A stretch of DNA of 60,853 nucleotides from an uncultured Prochlorococcus sp. (GTDB lineage: Bacteria > Cyanobacteriota > Cyanobacteriia > PCC-6307 > Cyanobiaceae), in NCBI GenBank assembly GCA_902521995.1, contig CABYTO010000009.1:1-60853 (forward strand), given 5' to 3'. Below the pieces are notes generated by a model. That model ran no database searches, had not been told where the DNA came from, and saw only the letters and a program-made list of their open reading frames with translations. The translations under genes and the position numbers were made by a program. Shown piece by piece: positions 26,665 to 36,110 of this stretch (the first letter of the stretch is position 1; the number at the start of each line of letters is the position of its first letter).

Positions 26665-28650
26665 ATGCAATCAAGTACAAATTCAACTTTAAATAGATCT
26701 ACTCATGATTCATCTAGATCTAAAAGTAATACACCAGCTCTACGAGTAATACCTCTTGGAGGACTACATGAAATAGGAAAAAACACCTGCGTTTTTGAAT
26801 ATGGTGATGAATTGATGCTTGTTGATGCAGGCCTAGCTTTCCCATCTGATGGTATGCATGGCGTAAACGTTGTTATGCCTGATACAACTTTTTTAAAAGA
26901 AAATCAAAGAAGAATAAAAGGAATGATTGTCACTCACGGCCATGAAGATCATATTGGGGGTATTTCTCATCATCTAAAGCATTTTAATATTCCAATTATT
27001 TATGGCCCAAGACTTGCAATGTCAATGCTTAGAGGAAAAATGGAGGAAGCAGGGGTATCTGATAGAACAACTATACAGACAGTAAATCCAAGAGATGTTG
27101 TGAAAGTAGGAAAACATTTTTCTGTTGAATTTATTCGAAATACCCATTCTATTTGCGATAGTTTTTCTTTAGCAGTTACAACACCTGTTGGCACAATTAT
27201 TTTCACGGGGGATTTTAAGTTTGATCATATGCCAGTAGATGGAGAGCAATTTGATATTGAAAGAATGGTGCATTATGGAGAGAAGGGTGTTTTATGTATG
27301 TTCAGTGATTCGACTAATGCCGAAGTTCCAGGTTTTTGTCCTTCAGAGAAGACTATCTATCCCTCTTTAGAAAAACATATTGCTGAGGCAAAAGAACGAG
27401 TTATACTTACTACTTTTGCTAGTTCTGTTCATAGAGTGACAATGATCTTAGAATTGGCCATGAAACATGGAAGAAAAGTCGGTTTGTTAGGTAGATCTAT
27501 GATAAATGTTATAGCTAAGGCGAGAGATATTGGTTATATGAAATGCCCAGATGATTTGTTTGTTCCTATCAAGCAAATTAGAGATTTGCCAGATAGGGAG
27601 ACCTTATTGTTAATGACGGGAAGTCAAGGAGAACCCCTGGCAGCGTTGAGCAGAATATCTCGTGGTGATCATCAGCATGTTCGTCTTAAGACTACTGATA
27701 CTGTAATATTTTCAGCCAGCCCAATTCCTGGTAATACTATTTCTGTTGTTAATACAATAGATAGATTAATGAAACTCGGAGCAAAGGTTGTTTATGGAAA
27801 GGGTGAGAATATTCATGTTTCTGGTCATGGTTTTCAAGAAGATCAAAAGTTAATGTTGGCACTCGCAAAACCTAAGTTTTTTGTTCCTGTTCATGGAGAA
27901 CATAGAATGCTTGTTTGTCATGGCAAGAGCGCGCAAACTATGGGGGTTCCAAAAGACAATATTTTAATTATTGAAAATGGAGATGTTGTTGAGTTAACAC
28001 CAAATTCTATTCAAAAGGGAGATCCTGTAAAAGCTGGTGTTGAACTGCTCGATAACTCACGAAATGGGATAGTAGATGCTCGAGTATTAAAGGAAAGGCA
28101 GCAATTAGCTGGGGATGGTGTAGTAACTGTTTTAGCTCCTATTAGTACAGATGGGAAGATGGTTGCGCCTCCCAGAGTTAATTTAAGAGGAGTTGTTACT
28201 ACTGCAGAGCCAAGAAAAATGTCTATGTGGACAGAACGAGAAATAAGCTGGGTCTTAGAAAATAGATGGAAACAATTATCCAGACAAACTGGGCCAAATA
28301 ATTTTGAGGTAGATTGGATTGGTGTACAAAGAGAAATTGAAAATGGTTTATCGAGAAGAATGAGAAGAGAACTACAAGTTGAACCACTAATTTTGTGTTT
28401 AGTTCAACCTGCTCCAAGTGGAACTCGTGCTTATATTCCAAAGATCACCGAAGAGCAAAATTTCTCCAATAAAAATAGAAATAATAATAATTTCCATAAG
28501 AAATCAAACAATAATCATCCAAATAGTTCAAATAACCCACAAAATAACCAAAAAAGTCCAAAAGTTTCAAAGAATCCATCAGCTGAGACTGCTACAGAAG
28601 ATTCATTTGAAGGTAGAACAAGAAGAAGAAGATCTGCTGTAACATCTTAA
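26665..28650 (+). CDS. rnj: ribonuclease J with Asn-rich tail and C-terminal Arg motif
   Basis: RNase J is a metallo-beta-lactamase/beta-CASP nuclease with endo- and 5'-exonuclease activity, central to mRNA decay and rRNA maturation. The 661-residue product has the metal motif THGHEDHIGG (~92-101), the IFTGDFKFDH strand, the beta-CASP segments FASSVHR and TGSQGEP, and VPVHGEHRML near residue 412. After about residue 595 comes a tail very rich in Asn, Lys and Ser that ends GRTRRRRSAVTS. It starts at ATG 26665 and follows dapA. Its stop shares the tetranucleotide TTAA with the convergent tilS stop. Confidence 0.96.
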   Translation: MQSSTNSTLNRSTHDSSRSKSNTPALRVIPLGGLHEIGKNTCVFEYGDELMLVDAGLAFPSDGMHGVNVVMPDTTFLKENQRRIKGMIVTHGHEDHIGGISHHLKHFNIPIIYGPRLAMSMLRGKMEEAGVSDRTTIQTVNPRDVVKVGKHFSVEFIRNTHSICDSFSLAVTTPVGTIIFTGDFKFDHMPVDGEQFDIERMVHYGEKGVLCMFSDSTNAEVPGFCPSEKTIYPSLEKHIAEAKERVILTTFASSVHRVTMILELAMKHGRKVGLLGRSMINVIAKARDIGYMKCPDDLFVPIKQIRDLPDRETLLLMTGSQGEPLAALSRISRGDHQHVRLKTTDTVIFSASPIPGNTISVVNTIDRLMKLGAKVVYGKGENIHVSGHGFQEDQKLMLALAKPKFFVPVHGEHRMLVCHGKSAQTMGVPKDNILIIENGDVVELTPNSIQKGDPVKAGVELLDNSRNGIVDARVLKERQQLAGDGVVTVLAPISTDGKMVAPPRVNLRGVVTTAEPRKMSMWTEREISWVLENRWKQLSRQTGPNNFEVDWIGVQREIENGLSRRMRRELQVEPLILCLVQPAPSGTRAYIPKITEEQNFSNKNRNNNNFHKKSNNNHPNSSNNPQNNQKSPKVSKNPSAETATEDSFEGRTRRRRSAVTS

Positions 28651-29657
28651 CTTTTTTCTAAATTTATATAGTTTTTATCCCAAACAATTTTTAAAAACTC
28701 TTGCAGATTAATTTGACCTTTATTTTTTTCATAAATTGAAGTTGCTAATTTTGTAAGATTTTTAGAACTACATTGCTTTGCAGATATTTCTTTTAAAAAT
28801 CTATTTAAGATTGTGCACCTCGCTTCAATACACATACCATTTAGGAGATTCCTATCGATACCTTTTACGTCTTTACAATATAAATACGCTAGTTCACTAA
28901 GATCATTACGTTCATTATTGTATTTGCTCATTTTTTGGGAAAAATTATTTATCCTTTCAGAACAACCAGGATAGATGACTTCTAAGGTAGGAATAATTTT
29001 TTTTCTTACTAAATTTCTTTTTAATTTAAGATCTGAGTTTGTAGGATCTTCCCAGACTGGAATCTTCATTTCATTGCAAAATTGTTTTGTATCTTCCCTA
29101 CTGAAAATTAAAATTGGTCTTATTAAATAAATTTGATTTTCTATTAATCTTTTACTCTCAATATTACTCAGACCTGCAAAATTGCTTCCTCTAGATAAAT
29201 TGAGGATAAACGTTTCTGCATTATCACTACTCGTGTGACCAGTTAGCAAATAAATATTATGTTTTTTCTGGTTTGTACTTAATAAAGTTTTGGCTCTTTT
29301 ACATAATTTTTTATATCTCCATTCTCGTGCTTTTTCTTCTGAAGAAATATCTTCTTTATTTGCTTGATCAAAAGAGAATGAAATATTTTTATCTTCGCAA
29401 TAATCTTTTAATTCAAGAGCATATAGTGATGATTTTTCGTGCCACTGATGATCACCATGCCAAACACTAATAGACCAATTATGTAGTTTTTTTAGGTCAC
29501 TAATTAGGGTTAATAAGGTCATTGAGTCTTGACCCCCCGAAACACTTATTAAAATATTGGATCCTTTGGGAATTAATATTTTTTTGGCAAGAATCTCCTT
29601 ATGAAGCTGATGATGCCATGATGACCAATTTTTCTGACTTAATTTTTTATCAGTCAT
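28647..29657 (-). CDS. tilS: tRNA(Ile)-lysidine synthase
   Basis: TilS attaches lysine to C34 of tRNA-Ile(CAU), changing its decoding from Met to Ile codons. The 336-residue product has the PP-loop SGGQDSM (40-46), WHGDHQWH (cf. VDHGLR-type motif), LLTGHTSSDNAETFILNLSRGS and IRPILIFSREDTKQF followed by WEDPTNSD. It is the short form of the enzyme, as in other cyanobacteria. The start is ATG 29657. It overlaps rnj by four bases at the stops and is divergent from ycf23. Confidence 0.93.
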   Translation of the reverse strand: MTDKKLSQKNWSSWHHQLHKEILAKKILIPKGSNILISVSGGQDSMTLLTLISDLKKLHNWSISVWHGDHQWHEKSSLYALELKDYCEDKNISFSFDQANKEDISSEEKAREWRYKKLCKRAKTLLSTNQKKHNIYLLTGHTSSDNAETFILNLSRGSNFAGLSNIESKRLIENQIYLIRPILIFSREDTKQFCNEMKIPVWEDPTNSDLKLKRNLVRKKIIPTLEVIYPGCSERINNFSQKMSKYNNERNDLSELAYLYCKDVKGIDRNLLNGMCIEARCTILNRFLKEISAKQCSSKNLTKLATSIYEKNKGQINLQEFLKIVWDKNYINLEKS

Positions 29658-29742
29658 TTTGTGTAGCTCAGATAATATTTTTTAAAAAATGCACTGTTTT
29701 ACTAAAACAATGTCACAATCGGGTAATAAATTCATTAAGTCA

Positions 29743-30519
29743 ATGAGTCTGATTAATCTTTTGCCACAAAAAATCAAAAAAGAGTTAAGAAGCAAATCCT
29801 TACTCAAAGTTATTTCAGGATTGAATAATTTCGATGTTCAGTCTGTGAAAATAATTGTTGAGGCTGCTTCATTAGGAGGTGCAGATCTTGTCGATATTGC
29901 TTGTAAACCTGAACTCGTTGATTTAGCACTTAAGAATTCAACACTACCAGTTTGTGTTAGTTCAGTAGTGCCTCGATCTTTTCAAGATTGTGTAAAAGCA
30001 GGAGCATCATTAATTGAGATAGGAAATTACGATACTTTTTATGAAAAAGGCATTCATTTTTCAGATAAAAAAGTTTTAAACATTACAAAAGAGACGAGGG
30101 ATTTATTGCCTAATTTTCCTTTATCAGTAACTGTTCCTCATACTATGCCTATTGATAAACAAGTTGATCTTGCTGTAAAGCTAGTGGAAGAAGGCGTTGA
30201 CATTATTCAAACAGAAGGTGGCATCAGTTCTACTCCTTACTCTCCAGGAATTCAAGGTTTTTTTGAAAAATCAGTACCAACCCTTGCATCTACCTATGCT
30301 ATTCATCAAGAATTTAAGAAACAATCTCTGAATATACCAATCATGAGTGCCTCTGGATTAAGCCAAGTAACTTGTCCATTAGCAATATCCTCTGGAGCCT
30401 CAGCAGTTGGCGTTGGATCTGTAGTTAATAAATTAGATGATTTAATATCAATGATTGCGGTTGTTAGGGGCTTAAAAGAATCTTTGAAAAATTCAATAAT
30501 TGGAGAAAAAATTTCTTAG
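29743..30519 (+). CDS. ycf23: Ycf23 family protein (DUF561)
   Basis: A conserved cyanobacterial and red-plastid protein of unknown reaction. The sequence has TIM-barrel character: LLKVISGLNNFDVQSVKIIVEAASLGGADLVDIA near the N-terminus, then IIQTEGGIS, a central SGLSQVTCPLAI and GASAVGVGSVVNKLDD. These Gly-rich turns resemble phosphate-binding loops of sugar- or nucleotide-binding barrels. I start at ATG 29743 (MSLINLLPQ), giving 258 residues. Earlier ATGs at 29710 and 29689 add an unlikely leader and crowd the divergent tilS promoter. uvrB follows 29 bases later. Confidence 0.82.
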   Translation: MSLINLLPQKIKKELRSKSLLKVISGLNNFDVQSVKIIVEAASLGGADLVDIACKPELVDLALKNSTLPVCVSSVVPRSFQDCVKAGASLIEIGNYDTFYEKGIHFSDKKVLNITKETRDLLPNFPLSVTVPHTMPIDKQVDLAVKLVEEGVDIIQTEGGISSTPYSPGIQGFFEKSVPTLASTYAIHQEFKKQSLNIPIMSASGLSQVTCPLAISSGASAVGVGSVVNKLDDLISMIAVVRGLKESLKNSIIGEKIS

Positions 30520-30548
30520 TATAGCAACATCCTTTAGCTACTAGCTTG

Positions 30549-32588
30549 ATGAACAACTATAAGCTTCAAGCTCCTTACGAACCAAATGGAGATCAACCAG
30601 AAGCTATTAAAAAATTAGTTAAAGGCGTAAATAATGGTAAACAGTTTCAGACTCTTTTAGGAGCTACTGGAACTGGAAAAACATTTACCATTGCCAATGT
30701 AATTCAACAAACAGGAAGGCCAGCACTTGTTTTAGCCCATAACAAAACGTTGGCTGCACAACTATGTAATGAATTAAGGGAATTTTTTCCAAAAAATGCT
30801 GTTGAGTACTTCATTTCTTACTACGATTATTATCAACCTGAAGCTTATGTACCTGTAAGTGATACTTACATAGCCAAAACTGCTTCAATCAATGAAGAAA
30901 TAGATATGCTTAGGCATTCTGCAACACGCTCATTATTTGAAAGAAAAGATGTAATTGTTGTAGCCTCAATAAGTTGTATTTATGGTCTTGGTATACCGAG
31001 TGAATATTTAAAAGCTGCAGTTAAATTTGAAGTAGGAAAATCAATAAATCTACGTTCTTCTTTGAGGTCTCTAGTTGAAAATCAATATACTAGAAATGAT
31101 ATTGAAATTTCTAGAGGTAGATTCAGAATTAAAGGTGATGTTTTAGAAATCGGTCCAGCTTATGAAGATAGATTAATAAGAATTGAGTTATTTGGTGATG
31201 AAGTCGAGGCTATTAGATATGTTGACCCTACTACAGGAGAAATACTTGAAAGCTTGGAACAAGTTAGCGTTTACCCAGCGAAGCATTTTGTAACTCCAAA
31301 AGAAAGACTTGAGAGTGCAATAAGTGCAATTAAAAGTGAATTAAAAACTCAACTAGATAAATTTACATATGAAGGAAAATTATTAGAGGCTCAACGTCTA
31401 GAACAACGTACAAAATATGATTTAGAAATGCTTAAAGAGGTTGGTTATTGTAATGGAGTTGAGAATTATGCTCGTCATTTATCAGGTAGGGAGGAAGGTT
31501 CACCACCAGAATGTTTAATAGATTACTTTCCCAAAGATTGGTTGTTGGTAGTTGATGAGAGTCATGTAACATGTCCTCAACTTCATGCGATGTACAACGG
31601 TGATCAATCTAGAAAAAAAGTTTTAATAGATCATGGTTTTAGATTGCCAAGTGCTGCAGATAATAGACCTTTAAAATGTGAAGAGTTTTGGGAAAAATCA
31701 AAACAGACATTATTTATAAGTGCAACCCCCGGTCAATGGGAATTAGATCAATGTGATGGTCAATTTATTGAGCAAGTTATAAGACCAACTGGGGTATTAG
31801 ACCCGGTAATTGATGTAAGACCTAGTGAAGGCCAAATAGAAGATCTTTTATCTGAAATAAGAATTCGAGCTGAAAAGAATCAAAGAGTGCTTGTGACAAC
31901 ACTTACTAAGAGAATGGCTGAAGATCTAACTGATTTTTTATCTGAAAATAAAGTACGAGTTAGATATTTGCATTCCGAAATCCATTCAATTGAAAGAATT
32001 GAAATTATTCAAGACCTCAGAATGGGCGAATATGATGTTTTGGTAGGAGTTAATTTATTAAGAGAGGGACTAGATCTTCCAGAAGTATCCTTAGTCGCCA
32101 TTTTAGATGCTGATAAAGAAGGTTTTTTGAGGGCAGAAAGGTCATTGATTCAAACAATAGGAAGAGCTGCCAGACATGTTGAAGGTGTTGCCTTGCTTTA
32201 TGCAGATAACTTCACAGATTCAATGAAGAGAGCAATATCTGAAACTGATAGAAGAAGAACTATTCAAAAAAAGTATAACCAAGTCAATGGTATTACTCCA
32301 AAACCTGCAGGCAAAAAAATAGAAAATTCAATATTATCTTTTCTAGAACTTTCCAGAAAACTTGATGCTGGTGGTTTATCTAAAGATTTAATCAATATAG
32401 TTAATAACAAAACTGATGCAATTCTCAGTTCCAGTGATAATCAATGTTTGCTCGAAGAATTGCCTGACTTAATAGAAAAGTTAGAAATTAAAATGAAAGA
32501 CGCTGCAAAAGAGTTAAATTTTGAAGAAGCAGCAAATTTGAGGGATAGAATCAAAAAATTAAGACAAAAATTGGCAAGAAATAATTAA
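30549..32588 (+). CDS. uvrB: excinuclease ABC subunit B
   Basis: UvrB verifies damage and opens DNA in nucleotide excision repair with UvrA and UvrC. The 679-residue product has Walker [10 protein letters not shown] (37-45), the beta-hairpin region [12 protein letters not shown], helicase motifs [18 protein letters not shown] and [46 protein letters not shown], and a C-terminal UVR domain ([20 protein letters not shown]). The in-frame TTG at 30546 is one codon earlier; I prefer ATG 30549 ([20 protein letters not shown]). It is convergent with lysC, seven bases away. Confidence 0.97.
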   Translation: MNNYKLQAPYEPNGDQPEAIKKLVKGVNNGKQFQTLLGATGTGKTFTIANVIQQTGRPALVLAHNKTLAAQLCNELREFFPKNAVEYFISYYDYYQPEAYVPVSDTYIAKTASINEEIDMLRHSATRSLFERKDVIVVASISCIYGLGIPSEYLKAAVKFEVGKSINLRSSLRSLVENQYTRNDIEISRGRFRIKGDVLEIGPAYEDRLIRIELFGDEVEAIRYVDPTTGEILESLEQVSVYPAKHFVTPKERLESAISAIKSELKTQLDKFTYEGKLLEAQRLEQRTKYDLEMLKEVGYCNGVENYARHLSGREEGSPPECLIDYFPKDWLLVVDESHVTCPQLHAMYNGDQSRKKVLIDHGFRLPSAADNRPLKCEEFWEKSKQTLFISATPGQWELDQCDGQFIEQVIRPTGVLDPVIDVRPSEGQIEDLLSEIRIRAEKNQRVLVTTLTKRMAEDLTDFLSENKVRVRYLHSEIHSIERIEIIQDLRMGEYDVLVGVNLLREGLDLPEVSLVAILDADKEGFLRAERSLIQTIGRAARHVEGVALLYADNFTDSMKRAISETDRRRTIQKKYNQVNGITPKPAGKKIENSILSFLELSRKLDAGGLSKDLINIVNNKTDAILSSSDNQCLLEELPDLIEKLEIKMKDAAKELNFEEAANLRDRIKKLRQKLARNN

Positions 32589-32595
32589 AAAGAAC

Positions 32596-34356
32596 TTACT
32601 TTTCTAATTCGAAATGATTATGAATCGCATTAACTGCTTTGTCACAATCTTTTTCTAAGACAATACATGAAGTCCTAATTTCACTAGTGGCAATCATTTC
32701 AATATTGATATTTTGGTCAGCCAATGCTCTAAATATTTTTCCAGCCGTTCCAACCTTAAATGCCATTCCCGCTCCTACAGTACTTACTTTTGCTATCGCA
32801 GGGCCATCCTCAACGTATGATCCGGGTAATTTTTTTGTTAAGGCCTCAAAAACTAAGTTAGCTTTTTCTCTATCTTGTTTATTCATTGTAAGACTAATAT
32901 CCTTAGTTTTTAAAGTGGAAATTCTTTCAGACTGAACAATAGTATCGATAAGTAAATTATTTTCAGCTAATGCTAAACATATCGATGCTGCTACACCTGG
33001 ACGATCAGGCAGTTTTCGAAAGCTTACCTGAACTTGGTTTCTATCTAATGCAATTCCTCTTACTTCAGGTTGATCATGTTTTTCATTGCTTGGATTAACA
33101 AATATTTGTGTATCGGATAACTTAAATTTCTCAGCAACAAATCTAATAGCTTTTGGTATATTATTAATTTCAATTACACAGCTGACTTTAATTTCACTAG
33201 TAGCTATTAACCTAACGTTTATATTCGCTTGAGATAAAGTATCAAATAAATCAGCTGAAACACTTGGTCTGCCCATAATGCCTGCTCCTTGAATACTTAA
33301 TTTTGTCATGTTGGTTTTTAAATTAAATTCTCCCCCTAATTGACTAGTTATAAGTTCACATTGTTCTGCAGTCTTTTTTACTTCTAATTCACCAACAGTA
33401 AATGTAATATCGTTTTTATTTCCATCATTTGTCGCTTGTATTATTAAATCTACGTTAATACTTGCTTCTGAAAGTTTTTCAAATATTTGCGCAGCAATCC
33501 CAGGCCTATCAGGAATATTTGAGAGACTGAATACTGCTTGGTTTTCTAATACTTCAAGACTGTTGACTGTTTTTGTTAATTCTAAGCTTCCTCTTTTTAG
33601 CGGGAGAGGTTGGATTTGACTTTCTAGGAGAGTCCCACTGGAGTCACTTTGGCTTGATTTGACACACAATTTAATACCATAATTGCGAGCAATTTCTACT
33701 GCTCTTGGATGGAGAACTGAAGCACCGACGCTTGCAAGTTCAAGCATTTCCTCGCAGCTAATTTCATCTAAGAGTTTTGCATTAGGAACAATCCTTGGAT
33801 CAGTAGTAAGAACCCCTGGAACGTCTGTATAAATTTCGCAAGTCTCAGCTCCTAAAGCTGTTGATAAAGCTACCGCGGAAGTATCTGAACCACCTCTACC
33901 CAAAGTTGTAATTTCCATTGAACCCGTATGGCTTAATGTTGTTCCTTGAAATCCAGCCACTACAACTACAAAACCTTGATTTAAATAATTTTGGATTCTT
34001 TCTGTTTTAATATCCAGAATTCTCGCTTTCCCATGAATTGATTCGGTAATAATTCCAACCTGGCTACCAGTCATTGAAATTGCAGGTATTCCGTATTCGT
34101 TTAATGCCATTGATAGAAGAGCTATGGTTACTTGCTCTCCAGTTGAGAGAAGCATATCCAATTCTCTTCGATTAGGATTTTTACTAATTGATTCCGCTAA
34201 ACAATTTAAATCATCTGTAGTTTGCCCCATCGCAGAGACAACTACGACAATTTCATTCCCTGCTTCTTTACTTTGACAAATGCTACTTGCAATATTTTTT
34301 ATTTTTTTAATATCACCGACAGAAGTACCGCCAAATTTTTTTACTAGTAAAGCCAT
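32596..34356 (-). CDS. lysC: aspartate kinase with four ACT domains
   Basis: Aspartokinase phosphorylates aspartate, the entry to lysine, threonine, methionine and isoleucine synthesis. The 586-residue product begins with the kinase motif VKKFGGTSVGD (5-15) and has MTGSQVGI, GRGGSDTSAVALSTALGAETCEIYTDVPGVLTTDPRI and SVGASVLHPRAVE. After residue ~270 the sequence repeats: two ACT pairs, each with a PDRPGVA/IA turn (SNIPDRPGIAAQIF and KLPDRPGVAASICL) and GAGM motifs. The long four-ACT form is typical of cyanobacteria and allows end-product feedback control. The start is ATG 34356. It follows holA by 39 bases. Confidence 0.96.
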   Translation of the reverse strand: MALLVKKFGGTSVGDIKKIKNIASSICQSKEAGNEIVVVVSAMGQTTDDLNCLAESISKNPNRRELDMLLSTGEQVTIALLSMALNEYGIPAISMTGSQVGIITESIHGKARILDIKTERIQNYLNQGFVVVVAGFQGTTLSHTGSMEITTLGRGGSDTSAVALSTALGAETCEIYTDVPGVLTTDPRIVPNAKLLDEISCEEMLELASVGASVLHPRAVEIARNYGIKLCVKSSQSDSSGTLLESQIQPLPLKRGSLELTKTVNSLEVLENQAVFSLSNIPDRPGIAAQIFEKLSEASINVDLIIQATNDGNKNDITFTVGELEVKKTAEQCELITSQLGGEFNLKTNMTKLSIQGAGIMGRPSVSADLFDTLSQANINVRLIATSEIKVSCVIEINNIPKAIRFVAEKFKLSDTQIFVNPSNEKHDQPEVRGIALDRNQVQVSFRKLPDRPGVAASICLALAENNLLIDTIVQSERISTLKTKDISLTMNKQDREKANLVFEALTKKLPGSYVEDGPAIAKVSTVGAGMAFKVGTAGKIFRALADQNINIEMIATSEIRTSCIVLEKDCDKAVNAIHNHFELEK

Positions 34357-34395
34357 ATTTAAATGATAATGTAAATTCTTAAACTTATAATTTGG

Positions 34396-35397
34396 TTAAC
34401 TTAAATTAATTAATTTCTCTGTAAAAATATTTATAGGATTATTACCTTGTTTTAGTAATGATTCAATATCAAGTAAGTTACTCATTAAATTAATTAAATA
34501 TTCTTGAGATACATTTTTGACTTTTCTTCGAATAAAAAAAATTCGTTTTGGATTAGATATGCCTGCAAGATTACAAATCTTTTCTGCATTATCGTTACCT
34601 GAATTAACTGCTAGTTTTATAATGGTATGAATTCTTATTTGACTAATTAAACCTGCATTTAGTCTTAAAGCAGGTTCTCCTTTCTGTAAAGAATAATTTA
34701 TTTCAATGAGGCTTTCATTAATATTTTTTTGTAAGAGAAGATCAATGATTTTGAAAATATTGGATTGATGATCACTAAATATTTTTTTTACATCAATACT
34801 TTTAAGAAAAACTTGTGAATTCGAATCACCTGATACTGCAGAGAGGTATGTTTTAGCTTTGGCTAATTCATTTCTTAGTTTAAAGCTGTCATTACCAACT
34901 GAATCAATTATCAATTCAGCTGCATTTTTATCAATTTTGATATTCATTTCATTTGCGGCATCTTCTAAAAATCTTTTTTGGCCCTCATAGTCCCAGATTT
35001 CTGGTAAAGAAAATGATTTTTCTTTAGCTAAATTATCTTTGATAAGTTTTTGTAAAAATTTAGTACTCTTTAGTCTTGAGTCTGGTTTTTTTGTATTTTG
35101 TAAAATGAAATAAGTATTTTGAGGTATATTGTCATGAATTTTTTCAAATTTAGTTCTTAGATCCTCATTCTTGGCAGTAAAAATGGGATTATTTTTCAAT
35201 GTAACTATTCTGTATCCATCTCCAAAAGGAGGTGTAAGAACTTCATCAAAAGCTTTATTGACTTGCTCATCATCATCTCCATTTAAATTAGTTACGTTTA
35301 TTTCTTTCCATTCTTTGGATACTTCCTTATCAATTAAATTTTGAATAAATGTATTTTGAGCATTTAGATCATTACCCCATAATATTTGTATTGGCAT
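34396..35397 (-). CDS. holA: DNA polymerase III delta subunit
   Basis: The delta subunit opens the sliding clamp in the clamp-loader complex. The 333-residue product begins MPIQILWGNDLNAQNTFIQNLIDKEV and has the family's delta N-terminal region, TPPFGDGYRIVTLKN, ILQNTKKPDSRLKSTKFLQKL, AAELIIDSVGNDSFKLRNELAKAKTYL and a C-terminal helical domain with ALRLNAGLISQIRI. The family is weakly conserved, so the call depends on this order and on the length. The start is ATG 35397, divergent from the precorrin-8X methylmutase gene by 58 bases; lysC follows. Confidence 0.82.
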   Translation of the reverse strand: MPIQILWGNDLNAQNTFIQNLIDKEVSKEWKEINVTNLNGDDDEQVNKAFDEVLTPPFGDGYRIVTLKNNPIFTAKNEDLRTKFEKIHDNIPQNTYFILQNTKKPDSRLKSTKFLQKLIKDNLAKEKSFSLPEIWDYEGQKRFLEDAANEMNIKIDKNAAELIIDSVGNDSFKLRNELAKAKTYLSAVSGDSNSQVFLKSIDVKKIFSDHQSNIFKIIDLLLQKNINESLIEINYSLQKGEPALRLNAGLISQIRIHTIIKLAVNSGNDNAEKICNLAGISNPKRIFFIRRKVKNVSQEYLINLMSNLLDIESLLKQGNNPINIFTEKLINLS

Positions 35398-35455
35398 AAT
35401 AGCTCAATAAAAACCATATATTAACTATGATTACTTCTAACACAAATTAAATTTA

Positions 35456-36079
35456 ATGGTAATAGATCATCCAATTTTTTTGGAAAGCATAAGATTCATA
35501 AGATCTCGTTTAGTAGCCAATGAACTAAATTATTTGGAAAAAAAAGTATTAGAGAGATTAGTCCATACTTCAGGAGATTTTACGGTTCAAAATCTTGTAA
35601 ATTTTAGTGAAGGTGCTTGTGAAAAGGGCCTTCAGGCACTTAAAAATGGTGCTCCGATTTTAACTGATACCGATATGGCAGCAGCAGCAATAAAAACCAT
35701 GTCAGAAAATACAACTAGGAATAAAGTATTTACCGCTAGAATGTGGTTTGGAAAAAATAATCATACAAACTTAACTAAAACTGCATATGGCTTAAGTGAA
35801 GGTTGGAAGGAGTTATCCGCTATAAATTCTGGAAGCAGATCTCCTATTGTAGTTATTGGTAGTTCGCCTACAGCGTTAACTTATTTAATTGATATTTTAG
35901 AAAATGCAAAAGATTTACCTAGTTTAATTATCGGAATGCCTGTTGGATTTATTGGAGTAGAGAATAGCAAAAATAAACTGATTTCCACCGATCTTCCTAG
36001 AATTGTTTTGGATTCAACTAGAGGAGGTGCTGCCATGGCAGCTGCTGCTGTTAACGCCTTATTGAGGGAAACTATTTAA
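35456..36079 (+). CDS. cobH: precorrin-8X methylmutase (CobH/CbiC)
   Basis: This enzyme moves a methyl group from C11 to C12 of the corrin ring in cobalamin synthesis. The 207-residue product has the catalytic His in RLVHTSGDF (H37), TDTDMAAAAI, the Gly-rich VVIGSSPTAL turn and PSLIIGMPVGFIGVENSK near the C-terminus, all family signatures. Marine picocyanobacteria make the pseudo form of B12, so the gene fits the host. It is monocistronic here between holA and mutS, and other corrin genes are not in the window. Confidence 0.93.
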   Translation: MVIDHPIFLESIRFIRSRLVANELNYLEKKVLERLVHTSGDFTVQNLVNFSEGACEKGLQALKNGAPILTDTDMAAAAIKTMSENTTRNKVFTARMWFGKNNHTNLTKTAYGLSEGWKELSAINSGSRSPIVVIGSSPTALTYLIDILENAKDLPSLIIGMPVGFIGVENSKNKLISTDLPRIVLDSTRGGAAMAAAAVNALLRETI

Positions 36080-36110
36080 AGAGTATTTATTTTATAACAA
36101 TGTCAAAAAT

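Noticed and set aside
32587..32603. AAAAG/CTTTT pairing between convergent uvrB and lysC as a bidirectional terminator
   Set aside because: A five-pair stem with one G-C pair is too weak to separate from chance in AT-rich DNA.
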